A DNA stretch of 64,000 bases from Microbacterium aoyamense (GCF_023155855.1 NZ_JAKNUT010000005.1:248001-312000); one strand, 5' to 3'; positions 35,679-45,127 are shown, counted from the first letter of the stretch. The notes: generated from the letters alone by a model not told the origin. Numbers and translations: made by a program.

Positions 35679-36017
35679 CTAGTCGACGGGTGCGCTGTCG
35701 GAGTCCGGAGCACGCCACTCCGCGATGAAGTCGGCGACGCTCTTGGTGTCGAGGTCGTGCCGCACCCGAGCGAGAAGGCGGTCGGACTCCTGCACGGTGC
35801 CGGCCGAGACGCGCAGCACTTCGTTGCCGGACTCGCGCCTCGTCACGACGAGGTCGAGGACGGACGGGCCCGATTCGAGGTCGTTCGTCATGAGCCCCGC
35901 AGCGAGCGTCGCGAGAGTGCGCAGCGCTTTCGCCCCGACCGAGCCGTGCTTGGGCAGGATCGCCGCATCGAGATACAGGGATGCCGGTTCGAACCCGTCG
36001 GGATGATCGGTCGTCAT
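35679..36017 (-). CDS. Small unknown protein at the end of the hydroxylase operon
   Basis: 112 residues from the ATG at 36017; a GTG at 36032 is possible. Mixed alpha/beta composition, acidic, no signal peptide, no membrane span, no recognised family. Its middle (LAAGLMTNDLESGPSVLDLV) suggests a helix followed by a strand. It lies 20 bases downstream of the flavin hydroxylase in the same direction, so it may be cotranscribed with the aromatic uptake and hydroxylation genes. Function unknown. Confidence 0.6.
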   Translation of the reverse strand: MTTDHPDGFEPASLYLDAAILPKHGSVGAKALRTLATLAAGLMTNDLESGPSVLDLVVTRRESGNEVLRVSAGTVQESDRLLARVRHDLDTKSVADFIAEWRAPDSDSAPVD

Positions 36018-36037
36018 GCTTCGAGTCTGCACGAGCC

Positions 36038-37900
36038 TCAGCGCGCGGGGAGGAAGGCGCCCTCCAAGAACGCCGAGAACTCGTCGGACGCGTCGAGAGG
36101 CAGCACGGCCGCGACGTACTGATCAGGCCGCACCACGATCACGACGCCATCGCGCGAGAGGCCTCGCTCCTCGAAGATGTCGGTGGGCGTCCAGGTGCTC
36201 GGCGCGGCCGCGAAGACCTTCTCCCAGTCGGTCAACCCCAGGGGGCCGGTGCGCGGGAGGAAGACCTCGGGCACGGTCGAGATGTCGACCTCCTCGAACC
36301 GCGGTTGGTAGATGGCCTTCACGTCGAAGACGGCGTCCACGTCGGCGTCGGCGGGGGTGAATCGCCGCAGCGACGGTTCGACGCGCTGAGCCCACGCGGT
36401 GAGCGCCGCGCCGTCGACATCGGCGAAGGCGTAGACCCGCCACCGGCCGTCCGCCTTCGCGTGATGGCCGAGGTGCACGGCGTTCCCGTCGCTCACACGA
36501 ACGACAGGGCTGCTCTTGAACCGCTTGCCGATCGGGAACCCGCTGGCGAGATCCTGATGCGCGTCGTCGCCGACGATCCGGGACGGGCCGTAGCGCGTCA
36601 TGAACCCCGACGGGAACTCGGCGGTCGCGAGGTAGTAGGTCGCGAGCTCCTGCGGATCCGAGATCTCGCCGGGCTTGCGGGCCATGAGCGACGACCACTC
36701 GCGGTCGAAGTCGATGAGCTCCTGCGCGACCGGTCGGCGCTCGGCGGCGTACGTCGCGAGCAGCGCCTCGGGAGCGCGGCCCGTCAGCACCGAGCCGAGC
36801 TTCCAGCCGAGGTTGAAGCCGTCCTGCATCGAGACGTTCATGCCCTGCCCGGCCTTCGCGCTGTGCGTGTGGCAGGCGTCGCCCGTGAGGAAGACCCGCG
36901 GGCGGCCCTCGCCGTCGGGCGTGACGTCGTCGAAGCCGTCGGTCACGCGGTGGCCGACTTCGTAGACGCTGTGCCACGCGACCTCTTTGACGTCGAGTGT
37001 GTACGGATGCAGGATCTCGCCCGCACGGCGGATGATCTCGTCGATCGGCGTCTGCCGCACGCGGTGGTCGTCGTCGTCGGCGACTTCGCCGAGATCGACG
37101 TAGATGCGCGACAGGTAGCCGCCCTCGCGGGGGATGTGCAGGATGTTCCCCGCCGACGAGTTGATGGCGCACTTCGTCCGCCAGTCGGGGAAGTCCGTGT
37201 TCACCACGACGTCCATGACCCCCCACGCGTGCGCGGAGATGTCACCGACGTGGGTGCGACCGATCGCGTCGCGCACGCGACTGCGGGCGCCGTCGCATCC
37301 CGCCACGTACTTCGCGCGGATCGTGCGCTCCTCACCGTCGCGCCGCCCGCCGACGTAGCTGACGCGCACGTCGACGCCGTCGTCATCGATCTCGAGTCCT
37401 GTGAACTCGACGCCGTAGTCGGGCGCGATGCGCGCCGGCCCGTGCGCGGCCGACTCTGCGAAGTAGTCGAGCACACGAGCCTGGTTGACGATGAGGTGCG
37501 GGAACTCGCTGATCTTCAGCGCGTAGTCGTCGGTGCGCGAGGTGCGGACGATGTTCTCGGGGTGCTCCGGATCGGGCCCCCAGAAGTTCATGTAGGCGAT
37601 GTTGTAGGCCTCGGCGACGATGCGCTCGGCGAAGCCGAAGGCCTGGAACGTCTCGACGCTGCGAGGCTGGATGCCGTCGGCCTGGCCCAGCACGAGCCGA
37701 CCCTCACGACGCTCGATGATGCGCGTCGTGAGGGTCGGGTACTGCGAGAGCTGAGCGGCGAGGAGCATGCCCGCCGGACCCGAGCCCACGATGAGGACGT
37801 CGACCTCATCGGGGAGATCGTCAGGGCGATCGATCCCCGTGCCGGCGGCGGGCTGCACCCGCGGATCGCCCGACACGTACCCGTGGTGATGGAACTGCAT
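36038..37900 (-). CDS. FAD-dependent aromatic hydroxylase, MobA/phenol-hydroxylase type
   Basis: 620 residues, the length of the class A flavin hydroxylases of the phenol 2-monooxygenase/3-hydroxybenzoate 4-monooxygenase branch. N-terminal MQFHHHGYVSGDPRV and VDVLIVGSGPAGMLLAAQL bind FAD. YVAGCDGARSRVRDAIG is the DG motif and RVFLTGDACHTHSAKAGQG the GD motif. A C-terminal thioredoxin-like domain ends at SAFLEGAFLPAR. MobA-type enzymes put a hydroxyl on C4 of a 3-hydroxylated ring. Here the likely product is 3,4-dihydroxyphenylacetate for the divergent pathway; that is inference. Confidence 0.8.
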   Translation of the reverse strand: MQFHHHGYVSGDPRVQPAAGTGIDRPDDLPDEVDVLIVGSGPAGMLLAAQLSQYPTLTTRIIERREGRLVLGQADGIQPRSVETFQAFGFAERIVAEAYNIAYMNFWGPDPEHPENIVRTSRTDDYALKISEFPHLIVNQARVLDYFAESAAHGPARIAPDYGVEFTGLEIDDDGVDVRVSYVGGRRDGEERTIRAKYVAGCDGARSRVRDAIGRTHVGDISAHAWGVMDVVVNTDFPDWRTKCAINSSAGNILHIPREGGYLSRIYVDLGEVADDDDHRVRQTPIDEIIRRAGEILHPYTLDVKEVAWHSVYEVGHRVTDGFDDVTPDGEGRPRVFLTGDACHTHSAKAGQGMNVSMQDGFNLGWKLGSVLTGRAPEALLATYAAERRPVAQELIDFDREWSSLMARKPGEISDPQELATYYLATAEFPSGFMTRYGPSRIVGDDAHQDLASGFPIGKRFKSSPVVRVSDGNAVHLGHHAKADGRWRVYAFADVDGAALTAWAQRVEPSLRRFTPADADVDAVFDVKAIYQPRFEEVDISTVPEVFLPRTGPLGLTDWEKVFAAAPSTWTPTDIFEERGLSRDGVVIVVRPDQYVAAVLPLDASDEFSAFLEGAFLPAR

Positions 37901-37934
37901 GGGACTCCCTCGTCGCTACCAGGCTACGTCCGGC

Positions 37935-39311
37935 TCAGGCCTTCGAGAGCCCGTAGATCGGGCTCACCGCCTGCTCCGCCTCGTGGTCGGGGCCGAGCGG
38001 GATGCCCGACCGATCGCGCAGCAGGAGCGTCGCGACCAGGCCGATCAGCGTCATCCCCGCGAGGTACCACGTGACCGACATCGTGGTACCTGTCGCCTGC
38101 ACCAGCGCCGTCGCGATCGTGGGGGCGAACGCGCCGCCGAGGATCGCGCCGATCGCGTACGAGATCGAGACGCCCGAGAAGCGGATGGATGCCGGGAACA
38201 GCTCCGAGTACAGAGCCGCCTGCGGGCCGTAGGTGAGGCCCAGGCCGATCGTGAGGATTGCGAGCCCCGCGAACATGAGGCCGATCTCGCCGGTGTTGAC
38301 CAGCGGGAACAGCGTGAAGACGCCGACGAGCTGCAGGATCCAGCCGATGATGTAGGTCGTCCGGCGGCCGATGCGGTCGCTGATCCACCCGGCGAAGAAC
38401 GTCGAGAGCAGCCAGGTGACCGCCGACCCCGCGACGGCCCACAGAACCGGTCCGCGTTCGAGCGCGAGGGGCCCCTCGGGGTTGGTCGCGTAGTTCTGGA
38501 TGTAGCCGCCCGTCGTCATGTAGCCCACGGCGTTGTTGCCGGCGAACACGAGCGCCGCGATCACGACGAGCAGAGCGTGCTTCTTGAAGAGCTGCACGAT
38601 CGGCATCTGCGCCTTCTCGCGACGCTCGGCGAGCTCGGTGAAGACCGGGCTCTCCTCGACGCGGCGACGCACGTACCAGCCGACGAGGATCAGCACGACG
38701 CTCAGCAGGAACGGCACGCGCCAGCCCCACGCGAGGAAGGCGTCGCCCGGGGCGATCATCGCCATCAGCGCCATGACGCCCGAGGCCAGCAGCAGTCCGA
38801 GCGGCACACCGATCTGCGGCGACGCGCCGAAGACGCCTCGTCGCTTCTTGGGCGCGTGCTCGACGGCCATGAGCACCGCACCGCCCCACTCGCCGCCCGC
38901 CGACAGACCCTGCAGGATGCGCAGCAGCACGAGCAGGATGGGCGCCGCGATGCCGATCGCCTCATACGTCGGCAGGACGCCGATCAGCGCCGTCGCGACG
39001 CCCATGAGGATCAGCGTCCACATGAGCACGACCTTGCGCCCGTACTTGTCGCCGAAGTGGCCGGCGAGGAACGCACCGAGCGGGCGGAACAGGAAGCTGA
39101 TGCCGACCGTCGCGAAGCCCACGAGCACGCTGTTGGCGCCGAGCGGCGCGAAGAACAGCTGCCCGAAGACGAGGCCCACGGCCGTCGCGTAGATGAAGAA
39201 GTCGTACCACTCGACCGTCGTGCCGACGACGGTGGCGAAGACGACGCGTCGCCGATCGGCCGCCGTCGCGATCGTGCCTGTCGGGGTGAACCCGGGTTGC
39301 TGTGCGCTCAT
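37935..39311 (-). CDS. MFS aromatic-acid/metabolite:H+ symporter (MHS family)
   Basis: 458 residues, twelve spans. TVEWYDFFIYATAVGLVFG, FLFRPLGAFLAGHFGDKYGRK and LRILQGLSAGGEWGGAVLMAVEHAP are hallmark MHS-family blocks (shikimate, ketoglutarate and aromatic-acid symporters). It is the first gene of the leftward arm, 34 bases before the hydroxylase, so it probably imports the hydroxylated phenylacetate or a related acid. GAGGGAG lies in front of the ATG. Divergent from the catabolic operon across 115 bp. Confidence 0.88.
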   Translation of the reverse strand: MSAQQPGFTPTGTIATAADRRRVVFATVVGTTVEWYDFFIYATAVGLVFGQLFFAPLGANSVLVGFATVGISFLFRPLGAFLAGHFGDKYGRKVVLMWTLILMGVATALIGVLPTYEAIGIAAPILLVLLRILQGLSAGGEWGGAVLMAVEHAPKKRRGVFGASPQIGVPLGLLLASGVMALMAMIAPGDAFLAWGWRVPFLLSVVLILVGWYVRRRVEESPVFTELAERREKAQMPIVQLFKKHALLVVIAALVFAGNNAVGYMTTGGYIQNYATNPEGPLALERGPVLWAVAGSAVTWLLSTFFAGWISDRIGRRTTYIIGWILQLVGVFTLFPLVNTGEIGLMFAGLAILTIGLGLTYGPQAALYSELFPASIRFSGVSISYAIGAILGGAFAPTIATALVQATGTTMSVTWYLAGMTLIGLVATLLLRDRSGIPLGPDHEAEQAVSPIYGLSKA

Positions 39312-39387
39312 GTGTGTGACTCCCTCGTCGTGCCGACATCTCTGTGCGGGTCGGGATGTGCGAACACTTGCCCGATGACGACCGATC

Positions 39388-39407
39388 ATATACGATTTCG
39401 AATACGA
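39388..39407. promoter_or_regulatory. Control region of the divergent catabolic arms
   Basis: In the 115-bp spacer between importer and FAH-RraA genes, ATACGA occurs twice (39390-39395 and 39402-39407) around TTTCG, 12 bases apart on the same face of the helix. Embedded TTCGAA is self-complementary. The stretch is AT-rich against its surroundings. GntR/FCD-family regulators commonly bind such short paired sites, and one is encoded inside the operon. Assignment is by position. Confidence 0.45.
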
Positions 39408-39426
39408 CGCAAGAGCGAGGGAGCTC

Positions 39427-40896
39427 ATGACACACGAAGAGGATGCCGCGGCACTGCCCGTCCGACCGGGCAAGATCATCGCGATCCACCTGAGCTACGC
39501 CTCCCGCGCCGATCAGCGCGGACGCCGCCCCGCGCACCCGTCGTACTTCTTCAAGCCGTCGAGTTCGGTGGCCCCGTCGGGCGCCACGATCGAGCGACCC
39601 GCCGGCACCGAGCTGTTGGCGTTCGAGGGCGAGATCGCGCTCGTCATCGGCACCGATGCCCGCCGGGTCTCGGCCGACGAGGCGTGGGCGCACGTCGCCT
39701 CCGTGACGGCGGCGAACGACTTCGGCCTGTACGACCTGCGCGCGAACGACAAGGGCTCCAACGTCCGGTCCAAGGGCGGCGACGGCTACACGCCCCTCGG
39801 CCCGCGCGTCATCGATGCGGCCACGGTCGACCCTGCCGCACTGCGCGTCCGGACCTGGGTCAACGGCACCCTCGCGCAAGACGACACGACGGCCGGGCTG
39901 ATCTTCCCGCTCCCCCAGCTCGTGGCCGATCTCTCCCAGCACTTCACGCTCGAGGCCGGGGATGTCATCCTCACGGGTACGCCGGCCGGTTCCTCCGTCG
40001 TCACCCCCGGTGACGTCGTCGAGGTCGAGGTCGAGGCTCTCGGGTCGGGCGCCTCGAGCGGTCGCCTGGTCACGACCGTCGTGCAGGGGTCGGCGGTGTT
40101 CGACGCGTCCCTCGGTTCGCTCCCCACCGTCGACGACACGCAGCGCGCCGAGGCGTGGGGCTCGCGCGAAGCCGCGGGGCTCCCGCCCGCCGACGAACGC
40201 GGACTGTCGCCGGAACTGCGGGCGAAGCTCGAGTCCCTCCCCGTGGCTGCGCTGTCGCAGCAGCTGCGCAAGCGCGGCCTGAACGACGTCACGATCGACG
40301 GCGTGCGGCCGCTGCATCCGTCCGCCAAGCTCGTCGGCCCGGCGCGCACCCTGCGCTTCGTGCCGCACCGCGAAGACCTCTTCGCATCGCACGGCGGCGG
40401 CTACAACGCCCAGAAGCGCGCGTTCGATGCCGTCGGAGCCGGCGAAGTCATCGTGATCGAAGCCCGCGGCGAGGCGGGTTCCGGCACGCTCGGCGACATC
40501 CTCGCCCTTCGCGCGCACGCGAACGGCGCCGCCGGAATCGTGACCGACGGCGGCGTCCGCGATCTCGATGCCATCACGGCCGTCGGAATCCCCGTCTACA
40601 CGGTCGGCGCCCACCCCGCGGTGCTGGGCCGCAAGCACGTCCCGTGGGACGTCGACCTCACGATCGCGTGCGGCGGTGCGACGGTGCAGCCCGGCGACGT
40701 CATCGTCGGCGACGCAGACGGCGTGATCGTCATCCCACCCGCGCTGGTCGACGACGTCGTCGAGGCGGCGCTCGCGCAGGAGGAAGAGGATGCCTGGATC
40801 GCCGAGCAGGTGCGGGCGGGGCATCCCGTCGACGGACTCTTCCCGATGAACACCGAGTGGAGAGCGAGGTACGACGCATGGCGCGCCGAGAACTGA
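39427..40896 (+). CDS. Fused FAH-family isomerase/decarboxylase and RraA-like domain
   Basis: 489 residues with two unrelated domains. Residues about 15-215 are a fumarylacetoacetate hydrolase fold: FEGEIALVIG (metal Glu pair), ANDFGLYDLRANDKGSNVR, GDGYTPLGPRV and GDVILTGTPAG, as in HpcE/HpaG. Residues about 260-480 are RraA/HMG-aldolase-like: GSGTLGDILALRAHANGAAG and IVTDGGVRDLDAI with the catalytic Arg-Asp, then GDVIVGDADGVIVIP. In E. coli the homoprotocatechuate decarboxylase/isomerase is two FAH domains; here the second is replaced. First gene of the operon. Confidence 0.85.
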   Translation: MTHEEDAAALPVRPGKIIAIHLSYASRADQRGRRPAHPSYFFKPSSSVAPSGATIERPAGTELLAFEGEIALVIGTDARRVSADEAWAHVASVTAANDFGLYDLRANDKGSNVRSKGGDGYTPLGPRVIDAATVDPAALRVRTWVNGTLAQDDTTAGLIFPLPQLVADLSQHFTLEAGDVILTGTPAGSSVVTPGDVVEVEVEALGSGASSGRLVTTVVQGSAVFDASLGSLPTVDDTQRAEAWGSREAAGLPPADERGLSPELRAKLESLPVAALSQQLRKRGLNDVTIDGVRPLHPSAKLVGPARTLRFVPHREDLFASHGGGYNAQKRAFDAVGAGEVIVIEARGEAGSGTLGDILALRAHANGAAGIVTDGGVRDLDAITAVGIPVYTVGAHPAVLGRKHVPWDVDLTIACGGATVQPGDVIVGDADGVIVIPPALVDDVVEAALAQEEEDAWIAEQVRAGHPVDGLFPMNTEWRARYDAWRAEN

Positions 40897-41612
40897 ACCT
40901 CGACGCCCTTGGCGAATCCGGGCTCGAGCATGCCACCAGGGCGACGCTCGGCAAGTCGCAGCAGGCGTACCTCTGGATCAAGGAGCGCATCGCGTCCCAG
41001 GAATTCACTCCCGGCTATCGTCTCGTGCTGAGCTCGATCGCCGGCGAACTCGACATGAGCGTCGTGCCCGTGCGCGAGGCGATCCGCCGGCTCGAGGCCG
41101 AGGGGCTCGTGATGTTCGAGCGCAACGTGGGCGCACGTGTGTCGATGGTGGACGACTCGCAGTACCGGTTCAGCATGCAGTCGCTGTCGATTCTCGAGGG
41201 AGCGGCCACGGCGCTCGCCGCGCGGCGTCTCACCGCCGACGACATCCGGCATGCCCGCAGCATCAACGACCTCATGGTCGAGACGCTCGACCACTTCGAC
41301 CCGCGGGCGTTCACGCGACTCAATCAGGAGTTCCACTCGGCGCTGTACGAGAAGTGCCCGAACCCGCGGATGCTCGACCTCGTGCACTCGGAATGGGCGC
41401 GGCTCGGTCACCTGCGCGACTCGACATTCAGCTTCGTCCCCGGCCGTGCCGCCGAGTCGGTGCGCGAACACGAGAACATCGTGCAACTCATCGAGACGTC
41501 GGCTCCGCTCGGCGAGATCGAGAAAGCGGCCCGGCGGCATCGCTCGGCCACGCTCGACGCCTACATGATCCACGAGCACCCCGACGAGGCCCTCGGCCTC
41601 CCGGCGTTCTGA
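40878..41612 (+). CDS. GntR family regulator with FCD ligand domain
   Basis: 244 residues. The winged HTH covers about residues 24-90 (QAYLWIKERIASQEFTPG, VVPVREAIRRLEAEGLV). The FCD domain follows, with the metal-coordinating pattern NQEFHSALYEKC, SVREHENIVQLIE and ARRHRSATL. FCD regulators usually sense small organic acids. The gene overlaps the FAH-RraA gene by 19 bases and precedes the semialdehyde dehydrogenase. It likely controls both arms, probably as a repressor relieved by a pathway acid. Confidence 0.9.
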   Translation: MARRELNLDALGESGLEHATRATLGKSQQAYLWIKERIASQEFTPGYRLVLSSIAGELDMSVVPVREAIRRLEAEGLVMFERNVGARVSMVDDSQYRFSMQSLSILEGAATALAARRLTADDIRHARSINDLMVETLDHFDPRAFTRLNQEFHSALYEKCPNPRMLDLVHSEWARLGHLRDSTFSFVPGRAAESVREHENIVQLIETSAPLGEIEKAARRHRSATLDAYMIHEHPDEALGLPAF

Positions 41613-41635
41613 CCCACTCCACCGAAGGAGCACGC

Positions 41636-43150
41636 ATGGCCCCGCACATCCCGGCAGATCTGCCCGACCGCATCCGTCACTACATCGACGGCGAGTTCAC
41701 GGACTCCGTCGACGGCGACACCTTCGACGTGCTCGATCCCGTATCGAACGAGACGTACGTCACCGCCGCGGCGGGCAAGAAGGCCGACGTCGACCTCGCC
41801 GTCGCCGCGGCGCGACGCGCTTTCACCGAGGGGCCGTGGCCGCGGATGCTGCCTCGCGAGCGGTCCCGCATCCTGCACCGCATCGCCGACATCGTCGAAT
41901 CGCGCGACGCGCGGCTCGCCGAGCTCGAGTCGTTCGACTCCGGCCTGCCGATCACGCAGGCGCTCGGCCAGGCACGTCGGGCGGCCGAGAACTTCCGCTT
42001 CTTCGCGGACCTGATCGTCGCCCAGACCGACGACGCGTTCAAGGTCCCCGGTCGTCAGCTCAACTACGTCAACCGCAAGCCGATCGGCGTCGCGGGCCTC
42101 ATCACGCCCTGGAACACGCCGTTCATGCTCGAGTCGTGGAAGCTGGGCCCGGCGCTCGCGACGGGCAACACCGTCGTCCTCAAGCCCGCCGAGTTCACCC
42201 CGCTGTCGGCATCGCTGTGGGCGGGGATCTTCGAAGAGGCGGGACTCCCGAAAGGCGTGTTCAACCTCGTCAACGGACTCGGGGAGGATGCCGGCGATGC
42301 GCTCGTGAAGCATCCCGACGTTCCGCTCATCTCGTTCACGGGCGAGAGCTCTACGGGCCAGTTGATCTTCGCGAACGCCGCTCCCTACCTCAAGGGCCTC
42401 TCGATGGAGCTCGGCGGCAAGTCGCCGGCGATCGTGTTCGCCGACGCCGATCTCGAGGCGGCGATCGACGCGACGATCTTCGGCGTCTTCTCGCTCAACG
42501 GCGAGCGCTGCACCGCCGGCAGTCGCATCCTCGTCGAGCGTTCGATCTACGACGAGTTCGTCGAGCGGTACGCAGCACAGGCGTCGCGCGTGATCGTGGG
42601 CGATCCGCACGACCCGAAGACGGAGGTCGGGGCGCTCGTGCATCCCGAGCACTTCGCGAAGGTCATGTCCTATATCGAGATCGGCAAGTCCGAAGGCCGG
42701 CTCGTTGCGGGCGGTGGACGACCCGAAGGCTTCCCGACGGGCAACTTCGTGCAGCCGACGGTCTTCGCCGACGTCGCGCCGGACGCGAGGATCTTCCAGG
42801 AGGAGATCTTCGGGCCTGTCGTGGCGATCACCCCGTTCGACGACTGGGAGGACGCCCTCGCCCTCGCGAACGACACGAAGTACGGTCTCGCCGCCTACCT
42901 GTGGACGAACGATCTGCGGGGCGCGCACAACTTCGCGCAGTCGCTCGAGGCGGGAATGGTCTGGCTCAACTCGAACAACGTCCGCGACCTGCGCACACCG
43001 TTCGGCGGAGTGAAGGCGTCGGGCCTGGGCCATGAGGGCGGCTACCGCTCGATCGACTTCTACACCGACCAGCAAGCCGTGCACATCACGCTCGCGTACG
43101 AGCCTCACAACCCCACGTTCGGCAAGGGCGACGCGCCCGCCGCCCATTGA
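41636..43150 (+). CDS. hpaE: 5-carboxymethyl-2-hydroxymuconate semialdehyde dehydrogenase
   Basis: Oxidises the ring-cleavage product of homoprotocatechuate, NAD-dependent, cytoplasmic. 504 residues of the aldehyde dehydrogenase family. ITPWNTPFMLESWKLGPALA, FTGESSTGQLIF, MELGGKSPAIVFADADLEAA (catalytic Glu) and LNGERCTAGSRIL (catalytic Cys) are present. PRQLNYVNRKPIGV and TPFGGVKASGLGHEGG are typical of HpaE. Adjacency to the extradiol dioxygenase, hydratase and aldolase makes the assignment firm. GAAGGAG precedes the ATG at 41636. Confidence 0.92.
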   Translation: MAPHIPADLPDRIRHYIDGEFTDSVDGDTFDVLDPVSNETYVTAAAGKKADVDLAVAAARRAFTEGPWPRMLPRERSRILHRIADIVESRDARLAELESFDSGLPITQALGQARRAAENFRFFADLIVAQTDDAFKVPGRQLNYVNRKPIGVAGLITPWNTPFMLESWKLGPALATGNTVVLKPAEFTPLSASLWAGIFEEAGLPKGVFNLVNGLGEDAGDALVKHPDVPLISFTGESSTGQLIFANAAPYLKGLSMELGGKSPAIVFADADLEAAIDATIFGVFSLNGERCTAGSRILVERSIYDEFVERYAAQASRVIVGDPHDPKTEVGALVHPEHFAKVMSYIEIGKSEGRLVAGGGRPEGFPTGNFVQPTVFADVAPDARIFQEEIFGPVVAITPFDDWEDALALANDTKYGLAAYLWTNDLRGAHNFAQSLEAGMVWLNSNNVRDLRTPFGGVKASGLGHEGGYRSIDFYTDQQAVHITLAYEPHNPTFGKGDAPAAH

Positions 43151-43178
43151 TCCGCCCACGCACGCAAGGACGCATGAC

Positions 43179-44342
43179 ATGAGCCACCGTGACGAGATGA
43201 CCCTCACCTCCTCGGGCTACTACGTGAGCCAGGAGGCACCGATCTCCTCGAGCGACCCGATCCCTGTGCCCGAGGCCTCTCCGCCCGACATCCTGCGCTG
43301 CGCGTATATGGAGCTCGTCGTCACCGACCTCGCGGCGTCGCGCGTCTTCTACGTCGACATCCTCGGTCTGCACGTGACGGAGGAGGACGACGACGCGATC
43401 TATCTGCGCTCGACGGAGGAGTTCATCCACCACAACCTCGTCCTGCGCAGGGGTTCGCTCGCCGCTGTCGCCGCGTTCTCGTATCGTGTGCGCAGCGACG
43501 ACGACCTCGACAAGGCCGTCGCCTTCTACACCGAGCTCGGCTGCGATGTGCGCCGCGAACCCGGCGGCTTCACGAAGGGCATCGGCGACTCGGTCCGCGT
43601 CATCGATCCGCTCGGGTTCCCGTACGAGTTCTTCTACGCGACGGACCACCAGGAGCGGCTGTCCTGGCGCTACGACCTCCACGTTCCGGGCGAGCTCGTG
43701 CGCCTCGACCACTTCAACCAGATCACGCCCGACGTTCCTCGCGCGGTGGGCTTCATGCAGTCGCTGGGGTTCCGCGTCACAGAGGACATCCAGGACGAAG
43801 AGGGCACGGTGTACGCCGCGTGGATGCGCCGCAAGCCCACCGTGCACGACACCGCGATGACCGGCGGCGATGGGCCGCGGATGCACCACGTCTGCTTCGC
43901 GACCCACGAGAAGCACAACATCCTCGCCATCTGCGACAAGCTCGGCGCCCTCCGCCGATCCGACGCGATCGAGCGCGGCCCCGGTCGTCACGGCGTGTCG
44001 AACGCGTTCTACCTCTACCTGCGCGACCCCGACGGGCACCGCGTCGAGGTGTACACGCAGGACTACTACACGGGCGATCCCGACAACCCGGTCGTGACGT
44101 GGGACGTCCACGACAACCAGCGTCGCGACTGGTGGGGCAACCCCGTCGTGCCGTCCTGGTACACCGACGGATCACTCGTCCTCGACCTCGACGGCAACCC
44201 ACAACCCGTCGTCGCCCGCACCGACTCGAGCGAGATGGCGGTGACGATCGGAGCCGACGGCTTCAGCTACACGAGGCCCCAGGACGACGCCGCGATGCCG
44301 GAGTGGAAGCAGGGCGAGTACAAGCTGGGTCATCAGCTGTGA
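43179..44342 (+). CDS. hpaD: 3,4-dihydroxyphenylacetate 2,3-dioxygenase
   Basis: Extradiol ring-cleavage enzyme of the vicinal-oxygen-chelate type, with Fe(II) or Mn(II). 387 residues; closely patterned on the Brevibacterium homoprotocatechuate dioxygenase. The metal triad is visible as His in RLDHFNQITPD, His in MHHVCFATHEKHN and Glu in GHRVEVYTQDYYTGDPDNP. Two repeated modules (about 35-150 and 160-300) make up the core, and a C-terminal tail follows. The start is the ATG at 43179 with AAGGA upstream. Its stop overlaps the next gene's GTG by four bases. Confidence 0.94.
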   Translation: MSHRDEMTLTSSGYYVSQEAPISSSDPIPVPEASPPDILRCAYMELVVTDLAASRVFYVDILGLHVTEEDDDAIYLRSTEEFIHHNLVLRRGSLAAVAAFSYRVRSDDDLDKAVAFYTELGCDVRREPGGFTKGIGDSVRVIDPLGFPYEFFYATDHQERLSWRYDLHVPGELVRLDHFNQITPDVPRAVGFMQSLGFRVTEDIQDEEGTVYAAWMRRKPTVHDTAMTGGDGPRMHHVCFATHEKHNILAICDKLGALRRSDAIERGPGRHGVSNAFYLYLRDPDGHRVEVYTQDYYTGDPDNPVVTWDVHDNQRRDWWGNPVVPSWYTDGSLVLDLDGNPQPVVARTDSSEMAVTIGADGFSYTRPQDDAAMPEWKQGEYKLGHQL

Positions 44343-45127
44343 CGCTGCACTCCGACGAGATCGCGGCGATCGCGGACGAGCTCGCCGCGGCCGACCGCGC
44401 TCACGGCGTCATCCCCCGCATCACGGCACGGTTCCCCGAAGCGACGATCGAGGATTCCTACGCGATCCAGGGGGTGTGGCGCGATGCGAACATCGCGGCC
44501 GGCCGCACGCTCGTGGGTCGCAAGATCGGTCTCACCTCGAAGGCGATGCAGGATGCCACGGGCATCACCGAGCCCGACTACGGGGTCATGTTCGACGACA
44601 CCGTCTACCCGAGCGGCTCCGACATCCCCGTCGAACACTTCTCGAACGTCCGCATCGAGGTGGAGCTCGCCTTCGTGCTGAAGGTCCCGCTCGAGGGACC
44701 GGACTGCACGCTGGAGGACGCACTCGCGGCGATCGACTACGCCGTGCCGGCGCTCGAGATCCTCAACTCCCACATCGAACTCGAGGGCCGCACGATCATC
44801 GACACGATCGCCGACAACGCCGCGTACGGCGCGATGGTGCTCGGCGAGGTGCGCAAGCGCCCCGACGAGATCGACCTGCGGTGGGTGCCCGGCCTGCTCT
44901 ACCGCAACGGCGAGATCACCGAGACGGGCGTGGCCGCCGGCGTGCTCGACCACCCCGCGCGGGGCGTGGCGTGGCTCGCGAACAAGTTCCATCAGCACGG
45001 TGCACGCCTTGAAGCGGGCGAGATCATCCTGGCAGGCTCGTTCACACGCCCGATGTGGGTGTCGCGGGGCGACGAGGTCCTGTGCGACTACGGACCGATG
45101 GGGACGATCTCATGCCGCTTCGTCTGA
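44339..45127 (+). CDS. hpaH: 2-oxohept-3-enedioate hydratase
   Basis: Adds water to 2-oxohept-3-ene-1,7-dioate, giving the aldolase substrate. 262 residues of the MhpD/HpaH family, related to FAH folds. The start is a GTG at 44339 overlapping hpaD. VGRKIGLTSKAMQDATGI, YGVMFDDTVYPSG, VEVELAFVLKVPL region (metal Glu residues) and IILAGSFTRPMWVSRGD fit HpaH. Conserved acidic residues are intact. It overlaps hpaI by 16 bases, so translation is coupled through the operon. Confidence 0.92.
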   Translation: MTLHSDEIAAIADELAAADRAHGVIPRITARFPEATIEDSYAIQGVWRDANIAAGRTLVGRKIGLTSKAMQDATGITEPDYGVMFDDTVYPSGSDIPVEHFSNVRIEVELAFVLKVPLEGPDCTLEDALAAIDYAVPALEILNSHIELEGRTIIDTIADNAAYGAMVLGEVRKRPDEIDLRWVPGLLYRNGEITETGVAAGVLDHPARGVAWLANKFHQHGARLEAGEIILAGSFTRPMWVSRGDEVLCDYGPMGTISCRFV

